Source: Callipepla californica brunnescens
Lineage: Eukaryota > Chordata > Aves > Galliformes > Odontophoridae
DNA length: 64,000 nt
NCBI GenBank assembly: GCA_023055505.1
Contig: JALIRH010000002.1
Span: 57,284,733 to 57,348,732 of the forward strand
Direction: 5' to 3'
Positions 1 through 16,245 of the stretch are shown in pieces. The notes under the pieces were generated by a model. The model saw nothing but the letters and a program-made list of their open reading frames with translations, was not told where the DNA came from and made no database searches. Each line of letters opens with the position of its first letter. Within the stretch, counting starts at the first letter, position 1. Position numbers and translations under genes: made by a program.

Positions 1-4289
<4,289 letters not shown>

Positions 4290-4427
4290 GCTTGTTGGAG
4301 TGCAAGAAGTGTCTGGACAACACTCTCAGACATACAGTCTGATTTTGGGGTGGTCCTGTGCAGAGCCAGAAGTTGAACTTGATGATCTCTGTGGGGTCCT
4401 TCCAACTCAAGATATTCTATGATTCTA
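4290..4427 (+). mobile_element. CR1 LINE 3' end, truncated
   Basis: The end of a CR1 element in plus orientation. It carries the diagnostic 3' segment, with GTTGAACTTGATGATCTC and CCTTCCAACTCAAGATATTC, and closes with ATTCTATGATTCTA. The left boundary near 4290 is approximate. No coding sequence remains. Confidence 0.85.
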
Positions 4428-5654
4428 CCTCCTCCACTTTACCCACTTTCTCTTGTAGGAGCAAAATCCACATCTGCTCTTGAGGGGCTGAGGTAAATAC
4501 AGAAAGCTGCCTAGAGGTTAGAGGGGTCTCAGAGTTGCTCTCATAGGACGCAGCTGGAGAAGCTGCTTACTAAGCTGTGTAGTCTTGTGCCAAAGAAGCA
4601 GCTCAGCTGGGTCACAGATTCACACTTTGGCAGTGCCTGAACTGATAACCAGGCTGAGCCATTCAAGGAGTAGAAAGGCTACCTGTCTGTGCATCTATAT
4701 TGTGTTTAAAAAGAGATGAGAGCTTGATTAATTCTTTTAGTTTTAACTCAGGGGCCTCTAAGCACAGTGGCTGTGTTTACTAGACAGTGTATACTTGGGA
4801 GAATTTGTCTTCCGTTACAATTATTAATGAGAATTTTAGGGTTGTGGATCATCCCTTGCTCTCCCCCACTTCTTCAAGATGAACACAGTCCCCCCCAAAA
4901 GCATTACTCTGGGAATACGGCCAGTAAACCTAAATGAGGCCAGCACTTATTACAAATAATGGGCACGAATTTATAGCTAAGGCAGTTATAAAGCAATTTA
5001 AAATATCAATTATAATGGAAAAAGATCATTTGAACAGTGTTGTGGGGTTACAGTCTGACCCTTTCTCATTTATAATTGAAAGCAACACAGAAAATGGTTG
5101 AGTATCTTCCAGCTGAAAGGAAGATATTTATTTATATGATAATGAAAGAAAGAGAGAGAGGCTCTTGTGGCAAGTGGGTTCCTTCTGAATGAAGCACTAC
5201 ATATTTGAGAGCACTGTTTTTAAATGTTATTGGCATTTGGGATAAAATGTTTGCCTCAAAAACAGAGCTTTCCTTTTCTAAAACTCACAGCTCATCTTTG
5301 AGACTTACACATGGATAAAGCAGAGATTTTTCCACAGCTCACTGCCAGGACAGTGGTGATCAAAGACATGCTTCTTGTTTGCCTGTTAAGAGTGTTTGCA
5401 GAGCTCCACCGAGATGATGAGATTCCTGCTTTGATATAGAGCTTTCCAGAGAGAACATGATGCTTCACTTTCTCCCCACCTACCCCTTCTCATGTTCTTT
5501 TCAGTTCCTGAGGCTCAGCCAATCTGCAGAAATAAGTGTCTCTTTTTTTGACAGCATAAAGTCTGAAAATCCCTGAAAAGATTTGGCCAAGGAATGGGAT
5601 GCAAATATTGTTAGTGACAGGTCCACAGTCCTATAGTTTTCTGACAAGTTCTCT
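4428..5654. other. Intronic stretch, nothing recognised
   Basis: No exon or transposon is recognisable. A short GA-rich run lies near 5145-5161. Confidence 0.55.
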
Positions 5655-6062
5655 ATATCATAGAAACACACAGTCGTTTGAGTTGGAAGGGACCCTTAAA
5701 GGTCATCTGGTCCAACTCCTCTGCAATGAAGAGGGACACTTACAGGTACATCAGGTTGCTCAGAGTCCTATCCAATCTAACCTTGAGTGTCTACAAGTAT
5801 GGGGTTTCCACCACCTTTGTGGGCAGTTTATGCCAGTGCCTCACCACCCTATCCGTAAAAACCTTCTTCCTTACATCCAACCTAAATCTCTCCTCTTTTA
5901 GTTTGAAACCATTTCCCCTTGTCCTATCACAACAGACCTTGCTAAAGAGTCTGTCCCTTTCCTTCTTACAGCCTCCATTTAGATACTAAAAGACTGCTCT
6001 CAGTTCTCCCCAGTGCCTTCTCATCTCCAGGCTGAATAGCCCCAGCTTTTCCAGCTTGAAAT
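5655..6062 (-). mobile_element. CR1 LINE 3' part, truncated
   Basis: About 400 bp of CR1 in minus orientation. It starts with a degraded tail (TATCATAGAAACACACAG), then GAGTTGGAAGGGACCC and TCCAACTCCTCTGCA, then the region antisense to the C-terminal tail of CR1 ORF2 (TTTGAAACCATTTCCCCTTG, CAGGCTGAATAGCCCCAGC). The open frames across it are chance readings of the antisense strand. Confidence 0.93.
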
Positions 6063-9000
6063 GTTTGGGTCCCAGTTAAAAACACAGATGCTCACAAGCC
6101 CAGTTCAACTGCTCCTTATACCCGGCACCTAAACTTTAAGCATTAATTTTCCCCAGCTAGATAAATCAACCTTCCCATTATGCCTGGGGGCACCTAAGTC
6201 TTGAGACTGCTGAGCAATTTAAGGACTATTTGATGTTTAAAGCCTACTGGGATTAGGAAAGCAGTTGTTTCTTCTCCTAGTTCTCCTGGAGGGCTCAAGC
6301 TGGTAAGGCTTCTCTGAGTTCATCTACACAAAGCACAGTGTCAGCCATCTTCAGTATTGCAAGACAGCAATACTGATGATCACTGCATCATTTGGGCAAT
6401 GTGGCACAATTCTTAATTTTACCTAGCCCCCAACTCACAGTTGTTTTCAGAAGGAGCTCTCAAACTTTTTTTCAGAGCTGTCAGTTTTTATGTAATGGGA
6501 GACTGGCTGTTTTAATTACTTGGGCACTGCATGGGATGTTAGCCCTAATCTCTGATGAGAATTTTGATTAAACAGTCTTTAGAGAAGGCATGCATAAACA
6601 CACTGGAATGGATGGAGGGAGCCAGCTACCAGTAGTTCTGAATGTGCTAGCTTCAGAGAGGGACAGGACACATCTGTCCCCACTGCTTTATATAAGCTTG
6701 CTGAAGCAGTTCCTCGCTGACAGCTACAATTCCCTTCTCGAGGCTCCTGATGGATCCCATGCATCTCAGAAGGAGTTTGAGCAACTCAGGCCTATGCATT
6801 CTCTTATAGAAAGCAGTTACCTAAAAGTTAGGCAGAGCAATTTTCTACTAAGCCTAATGGTATAATTTAGATCCCTTCAAGGATCTCAGTTAAAGACACT
6901 TCAAAAATGCGACTAGGAAGTCTTCCTACATAGTTAAAATCATTAGCTTAAAAGTGGGAAAAAGTGCATTTTTCCACTTCGTCTACTAAATACATATCTC
7001 GTCAATGTGGAAAGCATCATAAATATTGTTACGTGCATTCTAGGAAGGTAGAGGCTGCACAGGAAAGATCTGTTTGCATTGTGTTGGAGGTTATGCAGCT
7101 TCTGTTTGGCACCATGCTGCAGCAGTTGGTAAGCTGGTTTTGGCTGTGTTGACAGCATATCTAACAGGTTTGTATAAATGTGGGGAAAACAGTGCCTGAA
7201 GACAATGGAGTAATCACTGCAACTAATGATGGAGTTTTGACCTACAAAGGTAAACTTAAGAGTCTTAGAGGAATGACAGGACTATGGAAAATATTGTTTG
7301 TGTTCACAGAGTCTAACAGGCAATCTAATTTTTAAAAACATTTTACTGTCTAAACTGCAAAAAGTGATAATAGAGCAAAAACATTTGTACCTGAAGTACA
7401 GGAAAACATTTAGCACTGCTTTTCATCTTGTTCAGCAGAATTACTGTTAATACAATGACGACTGCTTACTGACCCACAGCACGTACAATCAAGTATCTAG
7501 TTTGCTATTGGACTACATAGTCTGGCAGATGACAGACGGGATTCCTTCTCCTCCTGTCTCCCTTCCTTCCCTGTGCTTACCATAAACTGGTTTGTTTCAT
7601 TTCAATGTCACACCTGCTTACACTCTAACCATGGGATATGAAATACTAATAAAGATGAAGAAGGAAAATCTTAGTGAGGATATCAGATAACAGCAGGAAA
7701 ACATCGGAGAAAATAAGTCTTGCCACAGTCATACTTGCCAATAATGAGAGGTTACGGTTTTGGAAAGAGTATGTATTGGACCAGCCTGCAGCTTTGCAGC
7801 TAATTACTGTATCATAGTAGCACTTACTGAGCTCAGTTGTGGATCACAGCCCTGCTGTGCCGAATAAAAACAAGCATTTACTTCAAAGTCCTTACAGCTT
7901 TTTTTTGTCTTTTTCTGGCTTTAGTACTGTAAGATATCCCCTCCTGCTGCCCCTTAAACAAAGGCAGTTCTGGACTCTGCCCTGAAAACATCTCTCACTC
8001 TGAAGTAATCATAAAATCAGTGTTGTGCGTTTCCAAATTCATGTTTATTCACTACTTTCATATCATCCCAGATATAAGCACCTCAGTGAAAAGGCTGCAG
8101 ACATTTTTTTCAATGGGAATTTTCCAAACTGCAAAAAGAAGCACATCAATTTTTCAGGTGTTCACTGGAGAACTGAGCTGTGAAAAACACTGAGTGATTT
8201 TCAGGAAAATTCACAACAAAAAAAAGTGATTTTATTTTTTCTAAGTCAAGTTAGCAAACAGAAGTGCTCCCAATCCCCTTGCAGGTCTCCTGCCTTCGCA
8301 GTCATTGCAGTCTGACATCAAACCACTGTTCCCTGCCCTGATCAGGGATGAGTCAGCCATGTGTTTAACTCGTTTTCACAGAGCTGCCCCAGAAACAAAG
8401 TACTAAAGAGAAGCTTCCTATTTCTATTGAGCATTACAACAACAGCTAAATATTTTTTGAGTTGCAAGAGATGATATCCAGCTATTCAACCAAAGGGCAA
8501 TTTTTTGTAAGTGTGGTGGTGAAGTACAGCCCTGCACAGACTGAGGTGGAACAGCAGCTGCAGGAAGCTATAGGCACTAACACACATCCAGAGGAAAACT
8601 GCCTCTTTATGCTTCAGCCTTTCACATCTTTTGCCTTTTTTCTATACAGCATTTGACTTTCTTACATGGAAGCTCTTTACACTAACATCTATGGGTAAGT
8701 ATCCGTTTGGGATAGCTTTATATGGTCTCTAGGAAAAGATCACCACAGGCAATCACAGTACTGTAAAATAATCAAACACCTATGACAAAAATGTGTTATA
8801 TCTCTCTTATAAAAGTGATGCTGAAAGACACGCAAGGGTGATTAGTCCCTTACTGCAAGATTTCTAGTATTTTAGTAATACATTTTAAATATCCTTATGG
8901 ACATAGAATGGAGAAAATGATCCTACAAAGCCATACAGTAACTTATGCTTTGGATGCTGAAACACGGTCAGTGTATGAAACAAAATGCTGAAATACAAAG

Positions 9001-9830
9001 AGAAAGAATTTGACTGTATTTTTTTTATCCTTCTTAGGGGATCAACTCCTTTTTTCCACCGTCGTGATGCTTTGTCTTTACCAAATGTAATGCAATGGGA
9101 AGTACTGCAATAATACTGTGATAGCAAAGTCTTCGACTGCAGCAAATAAGAAGCCTAAATGCAGCAGCTGCAGAAATGAAGGAAAAGAGCTATTTATTTT
9201 CAGAAAACCTCAAATAGGCAGAGATCTCCAGCAAGAAACACCCTCACCACCACTGCCAACACTTAAATGAGGTCTGGGAAGGGGTGGATCCTGGCTCAGC
9301 CCCTTCTGGTCACTCAGGTGTATTGCATGCACCTGAGCTCCCCTCAGTTGGCCCTGCCTTCCCACCAGGTGCTTAATCACTGGTTCAGGCTGTGACTTAG
9401 CATTTCTGCTACACAAAGGTAAACTAAGGAATCTCATTTAAAATTATGTATTGAAAGTGATCAGTAATAAGAGTTATAGCTTAAAAAACCCTGAAATTCT
9501 ATTAACAATTACATGGTAAGAGCACGATTTGACATACATAGCAACAGCCAAGCAGAAAATATACCTTGACCTTGAGAGCCTGTTTCTCAGTCACTAAATA
9601 GTATGTAATTGCGATATTACATCAGAAACAGAATGGAAGAAACCTCCAAAACATAAACAGTTTGAGTCTAATGTCAATTATATGCATTAGAAGGAAGAGG
9701 GGAATCAAACTGTAGACAAGTCCACTGTGAGTGGTTAATGAACAAAGGACCCTAGGTGTCCAGTTCATCCCTCCTCTGGGATTGTACTGTAGTTTCCAAT
9801 ATTAGCTCTTAGCATGCAGCACGTGAATTA

Positions 9831-9859
9831 TATTAGTAGTAGTAGTTGTACTACTAATA
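9831..9859. repeat. Short GTA/TAC palindrome
   Basis: The 11-base arms 9831-9841 and 9849-9859 are exact inverted copies (TATTAGTAGTA and TACTACTAATA) with a 7-base spacer. This is probably a trinucleotide microsatellite that reads as a palindrome. Confidence 0.7.
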
Positions 9860-10395
9860 ATAAATTTTTACAAACTGCAGAGTTTCTCATTAGATTAACT
9901 GGCATAAAATGACATGGTAACATGAGAGATTCTGGTTTTTGTTTGTTGTTTAAAAGACAAACTGTGTCTGGGGCATAGAAATCTGAAACACATTTGATGA
10001 TAAGATTAAAAACATCAGTCCTGTTGTCCTCATATCACACAGGTGCATGCGTTCCAGGAGAGTGGGACACTGCAGCAATTATTTGACTGATTCATAAATC
10101 TCTTTCATATATAGAGATTTGTGTGATAAAAGGTCATTGGAGCAATAAAAGTATATGTTTTACTGGTGGTTATGAAACATTGTGTGCCTGAAATATTTAT
10201 GATGAGTAATGCCAAATGGCATTTGCAAACTTAAACAAACTGAGTCACATATCTTGTAGAAAGCAGTACAACATACAGGACAACAAACCAATCTAGGGCA
10301 GTGAATTAATGAGAACCAATGTAATTCAACTACTGTTCAGAACACAAGCAATACAGAAACATTTCAAACAATATTACCATTACCTGGGAATGCAT

Positions 10396-10455
10396 TTTTT
10401 AATATTTATTTAATACTTATTCAATATTTATTTTAATATTTAATATTTAATGTTA
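10396..10455. repeat. AT-rich low-complexity tract
   Basis: Imperfect repeats of TTTAATATT and TTTATT make up almost pure A and T over about 60 bases. Confidence 0.75.
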
Positions 10456-11867
10456 TTTTTCCATTTTTCTTACTATCGAATTGCAGTTTTTTTCCATTGA
10501 AAATATTGTAGCAGTTATTTTTGCAGAATAAGCCAAATTTTAAAATCCTTCAGTATTTTTAAAGGATTTTAATTTCATTTACTCATTTACACTGCTCTAA
10601 ATGAACCAAACATACTTTCATGTTACTTTCTGAGCAGAAATGCAGACAAAAATGTTTTAATCCCTTTTATAGTGAACACTGACAGTTCTACATAGGAGAA
10701 TGTGAATGTGAAATTTCCATACAAGAAGTTTGGAAAGCGAGAAAAATAAAGTAAACCAGATATTCCTTTTAACATATTATCTACAAAAATTCTTGTACTG
10801 AAAGGAAAAAAACACTCCATACTGAAGAATAGGAATTTACTGACAAACATATCAAAACAGCAACCAAAGAATGTACTAGGAAAGAGACAACAAAGTCAAA
10901 TACCTTGTCAGCAACTGTACTAAATGTCATATATTCGCTAGCAATTTTACTGTCAGATTGCGTCCCCAGTGCTGGTAAGTGGCACTGCTCCAAGCTCTTG
11001 GCCTTGCCCTCAAGACTGAAGTGCCCAGAGATGTGCTACATGTCAACAAATCCAGAGCCACTTGAGCTACCCAGTAATAAATGCTAAGACGAAGAACTTC
11101 TCCTAAATCCTGATTCCCATGGTATGATCAGGTATGTTCTCACTCTTGGTTTCACAGCCTTCTTGGACATCCTCCTAAAAATAAGGGCCTATTGGGAGGG
11201 TGGAGAGGATTCCTTGGGGTCAGAGATATCAGCCAGGAGGTGGAAAAGCTCAATGCCTGAAAGCACCACCAGGCAGCTGAGTGTATAGAATAAATAAAAA
11301 AAGCTCTCATCCCTTCCTATTGAGCTTTGTACTGCGCACTTAAAGATCTTTTAGTCTGTTAAAAGCAGAGTGAAAAACAAGCATAGCTCCTCAGCTTGGT
11401 AGCAAACATTCTCTGCACAGCAGAAGACATTCTGCAGGCACCAGCATCTCCCCGTGCCCAGCTTCCCCACAGCTGCAGCACCTGCCACGCCGAATGGGAG
11501 CAGCTGACCCAGTCTTTGACGGGTATCCCGCTGAACAGGCATGCTACAAATGCACAGAACAGATTGAACCCTTCAGGCAGTGTAAGCAAATGTTTATCTG
11601 GTTATAGAATCCAGATGGGGCTTAGCTCAAGGTAGGTGTTCATTTGGTCTGTGCTGTCAAAAATCAGATATTTTTGGAACCACGAAGCTTAGGGTATGAG
11701 GAGCTTTTAATGACCAATGGTCACCTTTTCTTTTTTTTTAATCTGAAGTATCAAGCTTTCAAATCGCTGTTTCCTGAATTTCACTCCGTTAAGAAAATCT
11801 TTTGTGTAGATGGGCCTCAGTGAAAAAAAGGATGATTTTGACTCAGGCCCGAAACTCATGTTGCATT

Positions 11868-12005
11868 GAATCATAGGATCACAGAATCATTTGAGTTGGA
11901 AGAGACCCTTAAATGTCATCTAGTGCAACTCCCTTGCAATGAACAGAGACACCTACAGGTTGATCAGGGAGCTCAGAGCCCCATCCAGCATCTCCTGTGG
12001 CTACT
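11868..12005 (-). mobile_element. CR1 LINE 3' end, truncated
   Basis: Minus-orientation CR1 tail. It has AATCATAGGATCACAGAATC, then TTGAGTTGGAAGAGACCC, AACTCCCTTGCAATGAACAG and CAGAGCCCCATCCAGC. It ends about 400 bp from the 12403-12513 GABBR2 exon. Confidence 0.92.
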
Positions 12006-12312
12006 CCTGATCCCTCTGGAGCTCCTGATATACTACTGACATTTTCAAAGCGGAGTTAAACATTTAGAATAAGGTAGTTCCACCCTTTTGGAGAACCTAA
12101 GGGAATTCAAAACATCAGCCGAGTTTATAAAGTTGTCTCATTAATAGACCCATCGTTACAGTATTACATTTCTTGGTTGGAAGAATACCTCTAGTTTTCA
12201 GCTTTAATGCTATTAGCGTTCTACTTATTTTATACATTTATGTATTCTTATAGCCACATATTACTACTTAATAAATATTACAAAAGACACGTTCAAAAAA
12301 AGCTTTAACTCA

Positions 12313-12513
<201 letters not shown>

Positions 12514-15500
12514 CTACAAAAATAAAGGGTGAGATATTTGGATTTAGGTTTCATCTGTATTCATACCTCAGAGGTAGTTAAATCTACTCTCAGTAGCTTG
12601 AGGATCTGTAGAATATTCAATGGGTAATTTGAAAAAAAACAAACAACTTGTGATGTCTGTGATCCCTTCAACCTGAAAAGGAATGGAGTAAAAAAAAGAT
12701 CTGAGGAAACAGCTGCATGATAATTACCACAAGATGAGGTCACCCCTACTGAAAACCAGAGAGAAAACATCCGAAGTCACTCTGTCTTTAAGTGTGTCGG
12801 TCACATTTATCAGTGTTAGGACACCTATTTTTTTACAAGGTGAACAGCTTGAATGTTCAGCCATGGAAATAAATGTACGTGAAGTCATCCTTCCTTTCAC
12901 CTGTACTTCTGGTGTCACTGGCAAGTGGCTGATAAACAGTGTATGAAATACTGCTGTGTTTCAGATGTTTATTCAGTGATAACCATGAGCCAAATCAAAG
13001 ATCATCTACGAAGGAAACTGCAGCAGTAGCTCAGTAGATAGTACAAATCATCAAAAATCTGGAGCAAGTGAGTGTCTGTGCAAAATTTAATATGGCTAGA
13101 AGTTCTGTAGCTTTTCATTTATTTTGGATAGGAGATTGTATAAAAGAGCAGAATCAAAAGGACCTGCAGACTACCAGGACTGTTTATATGAGGGAGAAGC
13201 TGTAATTAATGCTCAGAGAATCCTGCAAGAACTCATCCCTTTTTACACCAAGAAAAAAAAAAATAACATTCAACACGAAGAGCAGACAGGCACAGCTACT
13301 ATACTGCTTATAATTAGGATATGGACTAGGTTAGAGTGAAAATGCTTCTTAATGGTGTGCATGCTATAGGAACACAAAGTACTTCTTACACGTGATTTTA
13401 AGAGATACTGCTTTCATTAGGTGCCAGAGAATGGTCCTTTTGGCTATTCAGAGCTGTGTGCATTTATCTTGCTGTGTTGCTTTCAGAACATGCTGAAATC
13501 CTGACAGCTATTTTTGGTTTCTGCTTTGAAACACTGGATCTGATCTCCAGCTCAAGTGAGATCAATGCAGACACAGCTTTCTCTACCTGGCTGTCCCTGT
13601 AGGCTCTGCAATTTCCCTTTGTGACTAAGAACACGTGTAAAGAGTCTCATGCAGTAGAGTAATGATTACAACGCAAGCTAAGGAAAGATCGGATTTTCAC
13701 CAACTGAAACACAGAATTGTGTGTGGAAGGACTTTAGAAAGAACTGAGTTTTTTTCTAGAGCTTATTCTCGCTGCTAGTGTGAATTTTTCAGTGGTCACA
13801 GCATTAAGCCCAGCTCTGTTTTTTTCATTAGACTTTTTAGATATATCGTTCCCGACTTTATATAGCTTAAAAAAAGCTTACAAGAAAGGGATAGACTTGG
13901 CAAGAAAATCCATCAAACAACCCTGTGTTACGCACTGCACAGTGACAGGATTCACAACTTTCCTTGCAAATCCTGCAGCAGACAGAACAGCAACGTTTAA
14001 GATCTATTTTTATCCTGGACTTGTGTAGATACCCTGAGCAGGAGAGTAAAGATATTTGACAAAAGGTTGCATGAAATAAAATAAAAATTAGGAAGGTAAT
14101 ATTAACCCTCCCTGAGTTCACGATTCTGTCTTAACAGCTGCTGATGGCAAGCAACCACTGACCAAACAGGTGAAAACATGAAGAAGAATTACAACGTTCA
14201 AGATACTATAAATGTTTCTCTGGGGACACACTTTCATGTCATAGTTACAACCTGCTGCTTTCGACCATTTTTAACCACCTCCAAGTAATTTGAATTATTC
14301 CAGACTCTTTCTGGGTCAGTGGCGGATAACCTTTCCACCATGTGGCTATTCTCTAATGATAATTAACTTCAAAATTGGAAAGTGTATGTGATTCATTACT
14401 CAAAACTGAAAGTCCCAGTCAGAAATATGATGAAATGGAAAACACAACTTGTTTTGAAATTCTATTAGAGAGAACAGACTTACTCAATTTCCTTAATAGG
14501 AAGATTGCCAGATTTTACAAGGCCATGATAGTTTTAAAAATATGCTAATTAAATAATACAGTTTATCAAATATTCCATATGAGATAAGTCTTGTGAAGTG
14601 CTCCAGAGGGATCAGGAAAAGGGAGAATACTGACTGCAGCGTCAGCCACATTGTACATGGGACAGCACTTCTTCCAAAGCACTTTCCAGAACCACAAGGT
14701 GGGAACATATTAAACCAAATTTTGTGGAGTACTTGTGCATTTGGAGCTAAGTGTCGGCAGGTAGGAGTAATTTTACAGTGCACCAATTTTGCTGATTACT
14801 TGTCGCTGCTGCAGAATGACATTCCTGGTGTACAGCTTTTAATTTGCCGTTTTGTTTCTTCACTGATTTTGCATGAATTAACTAATCATCGAAAAAAGCT
14901 GGGTTAAAAAAACATATGATATTTTCTGATGTCAAAAGAATTTTTAAAACTCTACAATTACAGCTGAATGGCGCACTTCACTGACCTCCCTAATCATCCA
15001 CCATTTGTGCACTTTGTTACCGCTTTAGAGAGGATGACAACATAAATGCTACCAATGATTATATATGTACTGGAAATTTGCCCTTTCCTTTTATAGAAAA
15101 CAGTATAAATGCCCTTCAGATGTCATTCTCAAAAGCCTGAAGACCTCCTGTCTTGTGATTAGGCTGAAGCTTTCCTACCTCTTCTGAGACCTAATAAGGT
15201 TTCTGACACTGACATTAATTTCTGGAGTGTTTTCCATGGTTGAACATAAACAGTTTAATCCACTCACTTCATACAAGAGTTGTGTGTCATCTCCATTAAA
15301 ACGCTTGTTTTATATCAGATCTGCTAGAGATCTGCAACTCAAGTCAGTAAACAGATAACCTACAAAATAATTTTCTCCCATTTTCATGCATTTTCAAACT
15401 GTTATTTGTTACCTCTGTAGTTTGGTTGCCTTTTGATTTTCTTTGCTCTTCAGTCTGCTGGTGGGCTGGCAGATCCTCTTCATTGTAGGTGAGAAATGGC

Positions 15501-15930
15501 TTAGGTGAGTACTGCCAGATGGTGGAGGAAAGCTTAAAACCATCTGGCAACAGCAGGGAAATTTGCAAGAAAGATCAGGGCAGGGGCACTGACAGAGATT
15601 GCCGAGTGCCTTGCGAATTCCTGCACAATGTCAGAATAACAACAACAAGAATCAAATGAAAAGTGCAGTTTCAGTGGAAAAAAAATGTGCAGTCTGGTGG
15701 CCAGCTCTTCTCGCCTCATGCTGAGGCGTGCTAATATAGGGCACCCTGAGGCACTTGTACCATCTGGGAAAGATGTTGTCTGGTCCATATAAATAATGTT
15801 CAAGAGTTCCTTCTTCATCTAGAACTACACTTTCTTTTTCTCTGTGTCTACTTAAGTAGCCAAAATCCATTTGGAAAAGATCCTGGACAGTGGGAAGATA
15901 TTTCTATGATGGTGAATATATTGGCTGGTT
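12514..15930. other. Intronic stretch, nothing recognised
   Basis: No transposon or exon is recognisable. The 104-residue open frame at 14593-14907 plus has no familiar motif and no matching splice context, so it is treated as chance. Confidence 0.55.
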
Positions 15931-16245
15931 TTCACAGAATCACATGGGTTGGAAGGGACCTCAAGAGACCACTGAATCCAACCCCGCGCTAAAGCAGGTA
16001 CCCTACATTAAGTCACACAGGTAGGCATCCAGATGGGTCTTGAATATCTCCGCAGAAGGAAGCTTCACAACCTCTATGAGCAACCTTTTTCAGTGTTCCA
16101 TCACCCTTACCGCAACAAGTCCTTCTGTGCTTTTGCACGGAACTTCCTATGTTCAAGTTTTAGGCCGTTGCTCCTTGTCCTGTCACTACACACCACTGAG
16201 AACAGTCTGGCCTCATCCCAGTTAATCATTATAGCTACACACAGG
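15931..16245 (-). mobile_element. CR1 LINE 3' part, truncated
   Basis: Minus-orientation CR1. It has TTCACAGAATCACATGGGTT, GGAAGGGACCTCAAGAGACC, TCTTGAATATCTCCGCAGAA, and TCCTTGTCCTGTCACTACAC in the region antisense to the ORF2 C-terminus. The right edge is approximate. Confidence 0.92.

Larger units (their letters stand above)
6063..11867. other. Intronic stretch with few recognisable features
   Basis: About 5.8 kb without a recognisable transposon or exon. It includes a GC-richer patch at about 9190-9420 with three CACCTG-type E-boxes, a GTA-rich palindrome at 9831-9859, and a very AT-rich TTTAATATT-like tract at about 10390-10455. Confidence 0.5.

Noticed and set aside
14593..14907. 104-residue open frame on the plus strand
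   Set aside because: Opposite to the gene, with no recognisable protein similarity and no conserved motif.
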